Part shown: in pieces, positions 1 to 9,016 of the stretch
Layout: each line of letters starts with the position of its first letter
Numbering within the stretch: the stretch's first letter is position 1
Source of the DNA: Phragmites australis
Lineage: Eukaryota > Streptophyta > Magnoliopsida > Poales > Poaceae
Length of the DNA stretch: 64,000 nucleotides
Direction of reading: 5' to 3'
Assembly (NCBI RefSeq): GCF_958298935.1
Contig: NC_084932.1
Coordinates: 21,927,501-21,991,500, forward strand
The notes under the pieces: generated by a model
Databases searched by the model: none
What the model was told of the DNA's origin: nothing
What the model saw: the letters and a program-made list of their open reading frames with translations, nothing else
Made by a program: the position numbers and the translations under genes

Positions 1-1216
1 TGGTTATGAGTTTGGTTATGGTTATGGTAGAGACAATAGAGGTAGCAGGAGCCCACCCAAGGCTAGCTGCCATGCGCAATCTAATGGGAGAGGGATGAAG
101 CAACCATATTCATCCAGATGAAGATTGGGGTCGCCAAGATGCAGCATCGTCCTAGGGGCATGTCACGGTAGAGACAATAGAGGTAGCAGGAGCCCACCCA
201 AGGCTAGCTGCCCTGCCCTAGATTGTGCGACAGTAGTGTGATCTATAGCCTGAGCGGCGGCAGCGAAAGCACCGCATGGGGCCATGGCACTAGGTAGCTT
301 GGTGATCCTTGGCCAAGAAGCGTATGCAAGTCCCTATGGGGACCTTTTTGAAGGAGCCGAGCAACAAAGAGAGGGGCCTTGAACATTTTCCTAGAAGCCA
401 ACATCGGCAATGAATTCTCAAACCTACTCCACCAGTGCTTGCATTGAACCATAGTCCAATCGAGCTCCAGAGGCGCCGACTTAGGAACCCACGTAGGGCG
501 CACATGCGTCGTGGTCGATCAGCTGCTGTGTGCGGATTTGACTGACTGGGGGGAGGTCTCATAGGTGCTTCATGATGGCCAAGTTATGGCCGACGCAGGG
601 AGGATTGAAGAACTATGGTAGAAAAACGTGACCCGTGCACAAAGGCAATGCATGTCGGTCTATGCGGTAGGGAATGAGCATCCCTACCGTGAGGGAGTGA
701 AGCGGGTGGGTTAATGAAGAGGCCGACTAGGGGTAGTTGGAGGGGAGTAAAAGCGGGGAGAGGTGGTGCGGGCGAGTAGCTTCTGTGTATGAGCGTGGAG
801 CGAGCGCAGAGGTTGAGGTGTCAGCACATGAACGGTGATGAGCAGATTTGGGTGCGAGAGACACGGGTAGCCCGGCTGGGGTGCGGATCTGACTGGGATG
901 GCTCAGATCACCTAGCTCGCAAGTGGCACCGTGCTGGACAAATGGTAGAAAGGGGCTGAAGTCAAAATGCACGAAGGGAGCGGGTGGAGGAGGGGGAGGC
1001 ATTAGAGGGGGGAGCACCGGATCTGAGTGCCCCTTTACAGTGGCGGTGGCCACGTGATGCAGGAGGCTTACCTGAGCCCATATCGCTCCCGCAAAACAAA
1101 GGCTTGCATGCAAATTTCATTACATAATTCACTCTGCACTGTAACTTACACCTATCTAATCAAGTGACATGTATGCAGCGCATTTACCTTCAGTGTTGCA
1201 GCTAGCAAGTGTTTTA
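1..1216. other. Intergenic stretch, no gene recognised
   Basis: No open reading frame here resembles a known protein. The longer frames on the minus strand (for example 727-1113) are proline-rich, low-complexity translations of GC-rich DNA without recognisable domains. The only structure seen is the direct repeat listed separately. The stretch ends at the TTA target site of the PIF/Harbinger element. Confidence 0.6.
26..212. repeat. 46-bp perfect direct repeat (26-71 and 167-212)
   Basis: The 46 bases at 26-71, starting GGTAGAGACAATAGAGG and ending GGCTAGCTGCC, recur without mismatch at 167-212, an offset of 141 bp. The sequence after each copy differs. It looks like a local duplication or two partial units of a longer repeat extending left of the window. 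Confidence 0.85.
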
Positions 1217-1555
1217 GAGCATCTCCATCCGGCCCCTTTTCCCACTCCTTATCCTATTTTTTAGGAAAAATAGCACAAAAACCTCTCCAACCGGCCCCCT
1301 TTCTCACCCCTCATCTTTGAGGGACCCCTAAAATTGCATCTTCAAACCTCATCCGTAGGAAGTGTCTACGGAGCCCCTATCCATCAACGACCGAGCTTCC
1401 CGCGCCGCCACGGACATCTCCTCCGCCGTCCACGCCAGGTACGCCTTCGCCCCCCCTCCCCTGTCCCACCGCTTGGCACGCCGACACCTCCTCCGCTTGC
1501 CCACGCCGACGCCTCCTCCATTTTGGCCCACGCAGCCGCCTCCTCCGCGTGCCCC

Positions 1556-1730
1556 ACGCCGCCGGACCCCTTGGCCGCCCGCGCCGCTGGCCCCCTTCGC
1601 AGCTCGCGCCGCTGGCCCCCTGCCTGTGCCGCCGGACCCCTTGGCCGCCCGCGTCGCTGGCCCCCTTCTCCGCCCACGCTGCCGGGCCCCTTGGCAGCCC
1701 ACGCCGCTGGCCCCCTGCCCGCGCCGTAGC
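1556..1730. repeat. GC-rich imperfect tandem repeat inside the PIF element
   Basis: Units built around CCGCTGGCCCCCT and CCGGACCCCTTGGCCGCC alternate several times, with a higher-order period near 70 bp. The array lies between the left terminal repeat and ORF1, so it belongs to the promoter or 5' leader of ORF1. It produces long open frames on both strands rich in Pro, Ala, Gly and Arg; none resembles a protein. Confidence 0.7.
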
Positions 1731-2099
1731 CCAGCACCTCCGGTGCCCCCGCCCAGCAGATGAGCGAGAGAGGGACTCGGAGAGGGAGGGAGTCTGGCAC
1801 AGAAGGAGTCCGGCTGGAGAGAGGGAGGGAGTCCGGCCGGGGAGTGGGAGAGAGGAGGAGGGAGGCGACTGGGAGAGTGAGGCAACGTGGAGAGATTTGG
1901 AGGCCGGCTGCAGAGAGCTTTGGAGGCCGGCTATAGAGAGAAATGGAGTGGGCTGGCTGTAGAGAGAGATGGAGAGGAGATAGAATCATTTTAATATTAG
2001 AAATTTTACAATGGTAGAAATTGATTATCTGTATATTTTGTAATGCTAGAAATTGATTATATGTATACAATTTGTGTTATGCAGGTGTAGGTTACAACA

Positions 2100-3163
2100 A
2101 TGGATAGTTTTTTGGATTTGATGAGTGATCGAAACATTGAAGACAATGGACCGTATTGGGATGATAGTCAATTTGCAAGCCCACTTGAGGAGCAACAAAC
2201 GCCACATGTAGAAGCTGGTGCATCCCAAAAAGCAAAAAAGGCCAGATCAAAAAATTTCAGTGTAAAAGAAGACAACATGTTGGTGTCGGCATGGCTAGAA
2301 GTTAGTTTGGATGCTATACAAGGGAATGAACAATCACGTGCTACGTATTGGCAAAGAATTACTGATTATTTTCATGAGCACAAGGACTTTGCATCTGATT
2401 GTAATTCCAATTCTCTACAGCATCGTTGGTCTGTCATACTAGAAGGTGTTAACCGGTTTTGTGGATGTTATGTTCAGATTCAAAACAGGAGGCAAAGCGG
2501 GGTGATAGAACAAGATAAGGTATAATGTTCTCTTCTTTATTTGATTATCATTTCATATGGTGGTGCAAGTCTAATAAGGTGTACTTACATGTGTAGGTAA
2601 TGCATGCATGTGAATTGTATAAGTCAAAAGATCCGAAAGGCAAATCATTCGGATTGTTGCATTGTTGGAATATCTTGTAGCACGAACAAAAGTGGAAGGA
2701 TAGGTGCGGCGAGAAAAAACAGAAGACATCCACCACTGGAAGTCCATCGTCCAGTCCTGGGACCAATGAGAGTCATCTAGAGGTTGATGGGGAGGGTCAT
2801 ACTTCAGAGCCTGTGGTTAGTCCAGTAGGTAGGAAGGCGGAGAAAGAGCGACAGCGGCGAGGTAAAAATCCCATCTCTCCTGGAGATAATCTTTACATGG
2901 AAGTGATGGAAAACTTGTGGGCTAAGAAGAAAGAGGCAGAAGCCTTGAAAGAGGTTGCAAAAAAAGAGCGCAATGATGAAAGACTTGCACTTGAGAAGAA
3001 AAGGATTGAACTGAAGGAACAAGATATTGAGTTAAGGAGAAGGATTGAAGATGATAAGGTGATGAATATGGATCTTAGTGCTATGAGTGAGCGACAACGA
3101 CATTACTATACGAGCTTGCGGGATGAGATCATCGCTCGGCGGTTTGGCACAGGCTCGGGTTGA
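2100..3163 (+). pseudogene. PIF/Harbinger ORF1, Myb/SANT-like DNA-binding protein, one nonsense codon
   Basis: In this superfamily ORF1 encodes a trihelix-type protein that works with the transposase to bind the element ends. Exon 1 (2100-2519) starts MDSFLDLMSD and carries the Myb/SANT-like part (about residues 55-110, including KEDNMLVSAWLEV and YWQRITDYFHEHKDF). A 77-bp GT-AG intron (2520-2596) restores the frame into exon 2 (2597-3163). Exon 2 has the family motif FGLLHCWNIL and a long charged helix rich in Lys, Glu and Arg, probably coiled coil, near the end (KKKEAEALKEVAKKERN). An in-frame TAG at 2678-2680, directly after HCWNIL, stops translation about 27 codons into exon 2. The rest of the frame is open to 3163, so the lesion is single. 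Starting at MVSPV (2813) would give only the C-terminal part. The gene faces the transposase gene, tail to tail. Confidence 0.85.
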
Positions 3164-3179
3164 GCTACTTCATATATGG

Positions 3180-3480
3180 AACTTTAAGTATTTTGTTGGC
3201 ACTTAAGTATGTTGTATGAACTTTAAGTATGTTGTATGAACTTTAAATATGTTGTACGAACTCTATGTTAGTTGTATGGACTATCTATGTTTGTTGTATG
3301 GACTATCTATGTTAGTTGTATGGACTATCTATGTTAGTTGTTGTGTGATGAAAAAATTGCATACATTACCATACGTTATTACAACTGCATACATAATAGG
3401 TACTGACTACATTATTACAAGTGCATACATAATTAAAACAGTACATGATAGGTACCGACTATATTGGTACAACTACATAC
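3180..3480. repeat. AT-rich minisatellite-like repeats between the two transposon ORFs
   Basis: From about 3180 to 3345 units near 20-24 bp recur, first as GTTGTATGAACTTTAAGTAT and then as TTGTATGGACTATCTATGTT. From 3360 to 3480 a second degenerate series occurs (ACTGCATACATAATAGGTAC type). This is the intergenic region into which both ORFs would terminate. Confidence 0.7.
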
Positions 3481-3481
3481 A

Positions 3482-4834
3482 CTACACCCCTCCATATTTT
3501 TCCCACAGGTGCTCGACTAGATCATCACGAAGCTGTGAGTGAGTTTCCCTGTTAGTAATGGCTAGATGAGTTCGAAGAAACGCTTGCAGTTCAGCCGTAG
3601 GACGATGGGAAGCTGTCACAACTTCTCCCATCCCATCGAAATAGTGGTCACCTTCTGCATCTCGCTCATCTTCAACGATCATATTATGCATGATGATACA
3701 AGCTGTCATGATTTATCCTAGTGTGTCTTGATCTCAAAATCTTGCTGGCCCACGAACAATGGCAAAACGAGATTGCAGAACTCCAAATGCTCGTCCCACC
3801 TCCTTCCTCACCGCTGCTTGTACTTTCGTAAAATATTTCCTCTTATTCCCTTGTGGAGATGGTATTGGCTTAACAAATGTGGCCCATTGAGGATATATGC
3901 CATCTGCAAGGTAATACCCCATTGTATAATTATGACCATTAATGGTGTAGTTCACTTCTGGAGCATGCCCTTCAGCTAGATTTGCAAATAGGTGAGAACG
4001 GTGCAGAACATTAATATCATTGTGAGATCCTGGTAAACCAAAGAAGGCATGCCAAATCCAAAGATCATGTGAAGCAACGGCTTCTAGAATAATGGTGGGC
4101 TCGTGCACATGACCAGTAAATTGACCTTGCCATGCTGCAGGGCAATTCTTCCACTTCCAATGCATGCAATCTATGCTCCCAAGCATACCGGGAAAACCAT
4201 TTTGCTCTCCAATTGCAAGTAATCTAGCTGTATCATTATCATTTGGGGATCTCAGGTACTCATCACCGAAGATTTCAACAATAGCTTTCACAAACCTTTT
4301 AAGACTCTCTACAGCAGTACTTTCTGCAATCCAAATATAATCATCAGTAGCATCTGCTGCTACTCCATAAGTTAGCATCCTAAATGCTGCGGTTATCTTC
4401 TGCAAAGGAGATAACCCAAGACGTCTGATTCTATCTCTTTTCTGCACAAAATAATCATCATGTTGTTCTACAGCTTGCAGTATGCGAAGAAATAGAGAAC
4501 GAGACATTCTAAACCTGAAGAAAGTAATAAGAATCAGCCGAACCCAAGAGGATGCACAAAAATGACGAACAAACAAAAACAGATCATTTACAAACCTGCG
4601 ACGAAAGAAAGTTGGACCGTAGGTAGGAGCATCTGAAAAGTAGTCTTCGTATAGCCTCCAATGCCCGGCTTCTCTGTTGCGGTTGATATACTGACGTCCA
4701 GGCACAGAACCCCCAGGTCGTGCAGCATTCAAAAGCGTATATTGAGTGTGTGCTTGGTGTAGTGTAGCAAGAATGAGTTCTTCGTCATCATCCTCCGACG
4801 ACGACGATGAATCTACCAGAAAACGATGACTCAT
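3482..4834 (-). pseudogene. PIF/Harbinger DDE transposase (HARBI1-like nuclease), broken
   Basis: This would be the transposase that cuts and joins the element ends. Exon 1 is 4834-4596 (start MSHRFLVDSS, acidic N-terminus) and exon 2 is 4514-3482. The 81-bp intron between them (4595-4515, GTTTGT...TTCAG) is a multiple of three and free of stops, so the unspliced frame reads through; splicing joins TFFRRRF to RMSRSLFLRI, the usual family sequence. DDE landmarks are present: the first Asp in MLGSIDCMHWKW, the second in GSHNDINVL. The third acidic residue, expected as Glu in the motif VERAFGVLQ, is Gly here (KEVGRAFGVLQ, GGA codon, near 3797-3805). Two in-frame stops follow, TGA at 3734-3736 (a conserved Trp position after GPARF) and TAA at 3713-3715. 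After these the frame resumes with MTACIIMHNMI and runs to 3482. The gene therefore has at least three inactivating changes near its C-terminal third. Confidence 0.93.
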
Positions 4835-4897
4835 TTCGATCAGAGAGGGAACTACAAGGGAGTGGGACTTGTGAATGGCAACAGGGGACTGGCCGGG

Positions 4898-4905
4898 TTT
4901 ATATA
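4898..4905 (-). promoter_or_regulatory. Likely TATA box of the transposase gene
   Basis: On the minus strand the sequence reads CTATATAAAC, with TATATAAA at 4905-4898. It lies 64 nt upstream of the ATG at 4834, a normal spacing for a plant TATA box plus short leader. It sits immediately next to the AGCCGTTGG repeat block. Start-site position is inferred only. Confidence 0.6.
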
Positions 4906-4914
4906 GAGTTGGAA

Positions 4915-5108
4915 GTAGCCGTTAGAAAAAACTAGCCGTTTGAAAAAAGTAGCCGTTGGAAAAATATAGCCGTTGGACAAAAGAGTAGCCGTTGGGAAAA
5001 AAATAGCCATTGGAAAAAATAGCCGTTGAAAAAAACCGTTGAAAAAAGTAGCCGTTGCAAAAAATAGCGGTTGGAAAAAAACCGTTAGAAATATAGCCGT
5101 TAGAATTA
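4915..5108. repeat. Short tandem repeats (TAGCCGTTGGAAAAA type) upstream of the transposase
   Basis: About a dozen degenerate units of 14-19 bp, each with a core AGCCGTT(G/A)GAAAAA, fill 4915-5108. They lie between the likely TATA box and the right terminal repeat. Subterminal repeats of this sort in DNA transposons often bind the element's own proteins; that role here is inference. Confidence 0.75.
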
Positions 5109-5277
5109 ATTTGATAGTTAAAGGATAGTATTAAAATATAGGTGAGTGAAATATAGGAGGTCAGATTTAGAGGGTCGGTTGGAGTACACAGAGAAATAGG
5201 GGTCAGTCTGGATAGAGAAAATCCCTATATAAAGATATAAGAGGTCAATTTTAAAGGGCCGGATGGAGATGCTATTA

Positions 5278-5504
5278 GGAGCAACAAGGCTAGTAAGACT
5301 GAGAACGGATGCTATTTCAGCTGCAGACTGAGCCGCCATTGCTGAAGTTTCCTAGGTACTACTTGGCTGTATTATGTTATCTGAACAATCAGGGAAGGAT
5401 TTTTTTTTTTACCCGGAACATTGAATCTTCCTGAAGTGGTTAAGCTTTTCTCCATTCACTGGATATACTAGTCTTATCATCTTTGGATGGATCGTGTGCC
5501 AAAG
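5278..5504. other. Short flank between the PIF element and the foldback
   Basis: No gene or element recognised. It contains a 10-bp T run near 5401-5410. Confidence 0.5.
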
Positions 5505-7235
5505 TGGGCCAAAATATAAAATTATACAACATTAGTAACTCTATTTATCAAAATAGATAATATATCGTCGTATTTACAATTTTAGCATTTATATTCAGTA
5601 CCTTATTTACCAAAAATTAACTTTCGATGCACCATACCCGAAAATACCATATTCAGCACACCGTATACCGAATAAGTGCTACAGTGCTATGTTCCGAACC
5701 CATCCGGGTCATGAACAGTGTCACGTATGAACAGTAACAGCAGTGCCTTTGAATTTCGCTTTCCCTCTTCTTCAAAACGGTGGTCTTCTGTTACTCCAAA
5801 AATTTTAAAAACTTTTTTACGTGTTCCATAATCTATGTGCAACCCATTTTAATTGGATTCACCGAAAAATCCTTTGTATATTTTAAACTAAAATTCTCCA
5901 AAAAAAAGCTACTTTTATAACTTGTAACAATTGTTAGTATCTCAAATAAATTCCAAAAATCTAGGAAAATTCACTAATATTCTTCTTATGTGATGGACTA
6001 ATTTCTAAAATTATTCCTAGCCCTAGGTTATATGATGAAAAAGTGAGTTCCTTTGTAACTCCATTTATATGCATTTTTATCATTTCATGTCATATTCTTG
6101 TTTTAATTCAATTTGAATTCGAACAAAATTCAACTATCTAGAGTAGTCTAGACCAAGTTGCCCTGCACCAGGAGGATGCGAGCGACCGAGGAAAAATAGT
6201 CAGCGGGTGAAAACCCACGGAATTGAAGGTGGAGTCGATGAAATTTAGAGGAGAGGCTCTAATGCCATATTGGGAAGCGTTGTCACCTCTCTCGAGGCTG
6301 TGTGGATATATATATATATAGGCTGTCGAACCACAACTAGAGTTACAAACGGATTACACTTCATACAGATGATTTCGATTACATGAAATAATGCATGGAT
6401 ACAAAACCGAGTTTATCTCTGAGTTCTATCTCTAAACCTATCCAAACGCAAAAAAATAATATGTCCGTCGTGGAGTACGTCAGAAAGATGCTGAGTTGGT
6501 TACGATGATTTTTTGGTAAACTTACCCCTTGATTGTAGGTTTTGTGCATGTTTAAATTTATTTTTATTCAAATTGAATTAAAAAGAGAATATTACATGAA
6601 ATGATAAAAATGTATATAAATGGAGCATTACAAAGGAACTCACTTTTTCATCATATAACCTAGGGCTGAGAATAATTTTACAAATTAGTCCATCACATAA
6701 GAAGAATATTAGTTAATTTTTCTAGATTTTTGGGAATTTATTTGAGACACTAACAATTGTTACAAGTTATAAAAGTAGCCTTTTTTGATAATTTTAGTTT
6801 TAAATATACAAAGGATTTTTTGGTGAATCCAATTAAAATGGGTTGCACATGGATTACGGAACACGTAAAAAAAGTTTTAAAATTTTTGGAGTAACAGAAG
6901 ACCACCGTTTTGAAAAAGAGGGAAAGCAAAATTCAAACGCACTATTGTACTGTTCATGCGAGACACAGTTTATGGCCGGGCGTGCGCGAATATGGCACTG
7001 TAGCCCATTTTCAGCACACCGTGTGCCGAATACGGTGCTACATTGCTATATTCGGCATCTCGCATGCCGAATATGACTATTTTCGGGGTATGGTGTACCG
7101 AAAGTTAATTTTCGGTAAATGAGGTGCCGAATACGGATGCTAAAATTGTAAATACAACAATATATTGTCTATTTCGGTAAATACAGTCGCATATGTTGTC
7201 TAATTTTAGATTTTTACCGCCAAAGTGCCAAACAA
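5505..7235. repeat. Large foldback element, arms of about 0.63-0.69 kb
   Basis: The sequence of roughly 5505-6135 is present in reverse complement at roughly 6545-7235, with long near-identical tracts. Examples are GGTGGTCTTCTGTTACTCC (near 5781, inverse near 6893) and CTAGGTTATATGATGAAAAA (near 6034, inverse near 6645). The spacer of about 0.4 kb is unrelated to the arms and has a TA-dinucleotide run near 6308-6320. The outer part of each arm has several copies of a (G/A)CCGAATA core. A transcript across the region would fold into a very long hairpin. I could not settle a target duplication, so the superfamily is open. The short ORFs of 70-77 codons in the right arm have no recognisable product. 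Confidence 0.8.
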
Positions 7236-7589
7236 ATCCAGGAGTAGACCAACTTTCCAAGTAAATCATAGGTTGTAGCCCTGTCCAAATATTTACTGAT
7301 GGGCGGCATGTAGACCCACTTTTCTGAATGAAGTGAATAATTTGAATTTAGTGAAGAAAGATTATTGTTTTTGTTGAGAGAGGGAAGAAGTGATGTATTG
7401 GAACTGATAATTTGTACTTACAAATACATGGAGCACCGCACAGACGATGAATCTTACCTAACTATATATTTCTTTCAACTGAAATATCATTGAATAGTTA
7501 AGTAGTTTTACAAAAGAACTACTGCAATATTCTTTCTGTCGACACTATTGTAGCAGCATAGTAATAAAACCATTTTATTTATTCGTGAA
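7236..7589. other. AT-rich spacer, nothing recognised
   Basis: No open frame with recognisable content and no repeat structure seen between the foldback and the Stowaway element. Confidence 0.5.
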
Positions 7590-7591
7590 TA

Positions 7592-7850
7592 CTCCCTCCA
7601 TTTAGAAATATTAAACGTATTTTTTTTTTGGACTCGGTCTTCAAAGTTGAATTTTGACTAAAGTTTTCTAACAAAATATATTATCTATAGCTACAAAACC
7701 TATATAGTATGAAATAATTTTGAATTGTGAATCTAGTTGTATAATTTATATAAACTAGATATTTTTATAATTTAATTAAATATTAGTCAATGTACACAAA
7801 GTTTGACGTTTTAAAAAATATATATGTCTACTATTTATGAATGGAGTGAA
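7592..7850. mobile_element. Stowaway-type MITE (Tc1/mariner), 259 bp
   Basis: It begins CTCCCTCCATTTAG and ends with the inverse-type AATGGAGTGAA; the end has drifted from the usual GGAGGGAG. TA flanks both sides (7590-7591 and 7851-7852), as expected for Stowaway elements, which are very common in grasses. The interior is AT-rich and can fold back. Non-autonomous. Confidence 0.8.
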
Positions 7851-7852
7851 TA

Positions 7853-9016
7853 CTAGCTTATTTTCTAAACAAATATGCTTGAGCATCCAAGTGGAATTTA
7901 CCAACATAGAGTAACAAGCTTTTTCTTACGAAAATGCTCACCACCATAATAAAAATATTTATTAACTTTGAAACCATTATCTGTGGTCTATACTCGCAAC
8001 AGAGTCTCAGCTTTGAAACCAAAGCTTAAAACTTTCTACTATTTGCTAATTTTCTAGACATTTAATAGAGTTTGCTAATTTTCTGGACATTTAGTAGGGT
8101 TTGAAGTAACTCGATTGAACCTGTAAGCAGGTAACTCGGTAGAAAAATTTATTTGTTTTCCATTAAAAAAACAAAGCCAAGGTTCGACTCACATGGTTGA
8201 CTTTGGGTGGTCAATGCTTATACACATATATAGACCCCCCACACCTTTTTTTTGTTTTTGCTTAGGAAAATTAGGAGAGGTTAAGATAGCAAATAAAATT
8301 AGTGCAATTAGACCCTTCTGGGTGGAAGTGCTGGCCCAGACACACCAGTAAATAAACACATATGGTAGATAAGTAATCACAAATTTTCTGCAGAAGCTTA
8401 TAACGACACGTGTGCTTTGAGTATGGAGTCAGATGTTTGAATTTTGTAAGAATGAGTGGTGCTTTCTAGCTGTTTCTTCCTACAAGTAATTTACATCTAA
8501 AGTGAAATAAAGCAAGTTTGATTGATCCAGAACCTAGAGTATTTTTCCCATTGATTATTCAGGCTTTTAGACTCACTGGGCCGGATTATGAATCTATCAA
8601 AATAACCTTGTCTGACAACTCTGGCCATCCAAATTTTCTACTACATATCAAGTTCTAACTTTCATGGACATGACCAGTGAGCAAACCCAGGATCAGGGAC
8701 AATTATTGTTTTCTGGAAATCTTTACCATAGTTTTCTTTTGATGCTCTGTGCTTCAGTTGGCAAAATAAAGCTCTCTGAGCAGATGGCAATAATAAACTC
8801 TATATTTTTCTATTATTTATGATTCTATTACACATGAAGAGTTTACTATCAGATGGTAAATACTTCCGGTTATACAGATACAGATTGTGATTACTTTTTT
8901 GGTTGTGACATATGCTGGATCCAAAACCGTTTGGACTGAGCAATTTGGAGGCTAAACTAGAACTTCTGCTACTTTTCACGGACAATGGAAGGAAAAGCAT
9001 TTGGAAGTGTGAAGTA
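7853..9016. other. Downstream region of the BRO1-like gene
   Basis: No coding sequence recognised. On the minus strand the first part after the stop codon (9016 to roughly 8800) is the likely 3' untranslated region of the BRO1-like gene; an AATAAT-type signal is present around 8810. The poly(A) site is not determined. Confidence 0.45.

Larger units (their letters stand above)
1217..5274. mobile_element. PIF/Harbinger DNA transposon, complete ends, 4058 bp
   Basis: The left end GAGCATCTCCATCCGGCCC (1217-1235) is repeated in inverse orientation at 5256-5274 with 18 of 19 bases matching. TTA flanks both ends (1214-1216 and 5275-5277), the duplication typical of PIF/Harbinger. Related subterminal motifs recur inside each end, such as CTCCAACCGGCCCC near 1290 and its inverse-type GGGTCGGTTGGAG near 5172. 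Inside are the two genes expected of the superfamily: a Myb/SANT-like ORF1 on the plus strand and a DDE transposase on the minus strand, transcribed towards each other. Both carry disabling changes, so this copy looks structurally complete but unable to move itself. Members of this kind can still be mobilised by proteins from another copy. Confidence 0.95.

Noticed and set aside
1349..2070. Minus-strand frames of 178 and 228 codons in the GC-rich part of the PIF element
   Set aside because: They are Gly/Arg/Ala-rich translations of the tandem repeat, overlap equally long frames on the other strand, and lack any domain.
6308..6320. TATA box in the foldback spacer
   Set aside because: It is part of a simple TA run without a nearby gene.
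6843..7122. Two overlapping frames of 77 and 70 codons in the right arm of the foldback
   Set aside because: Neither is kept in the matching left arm and no domain is visible.
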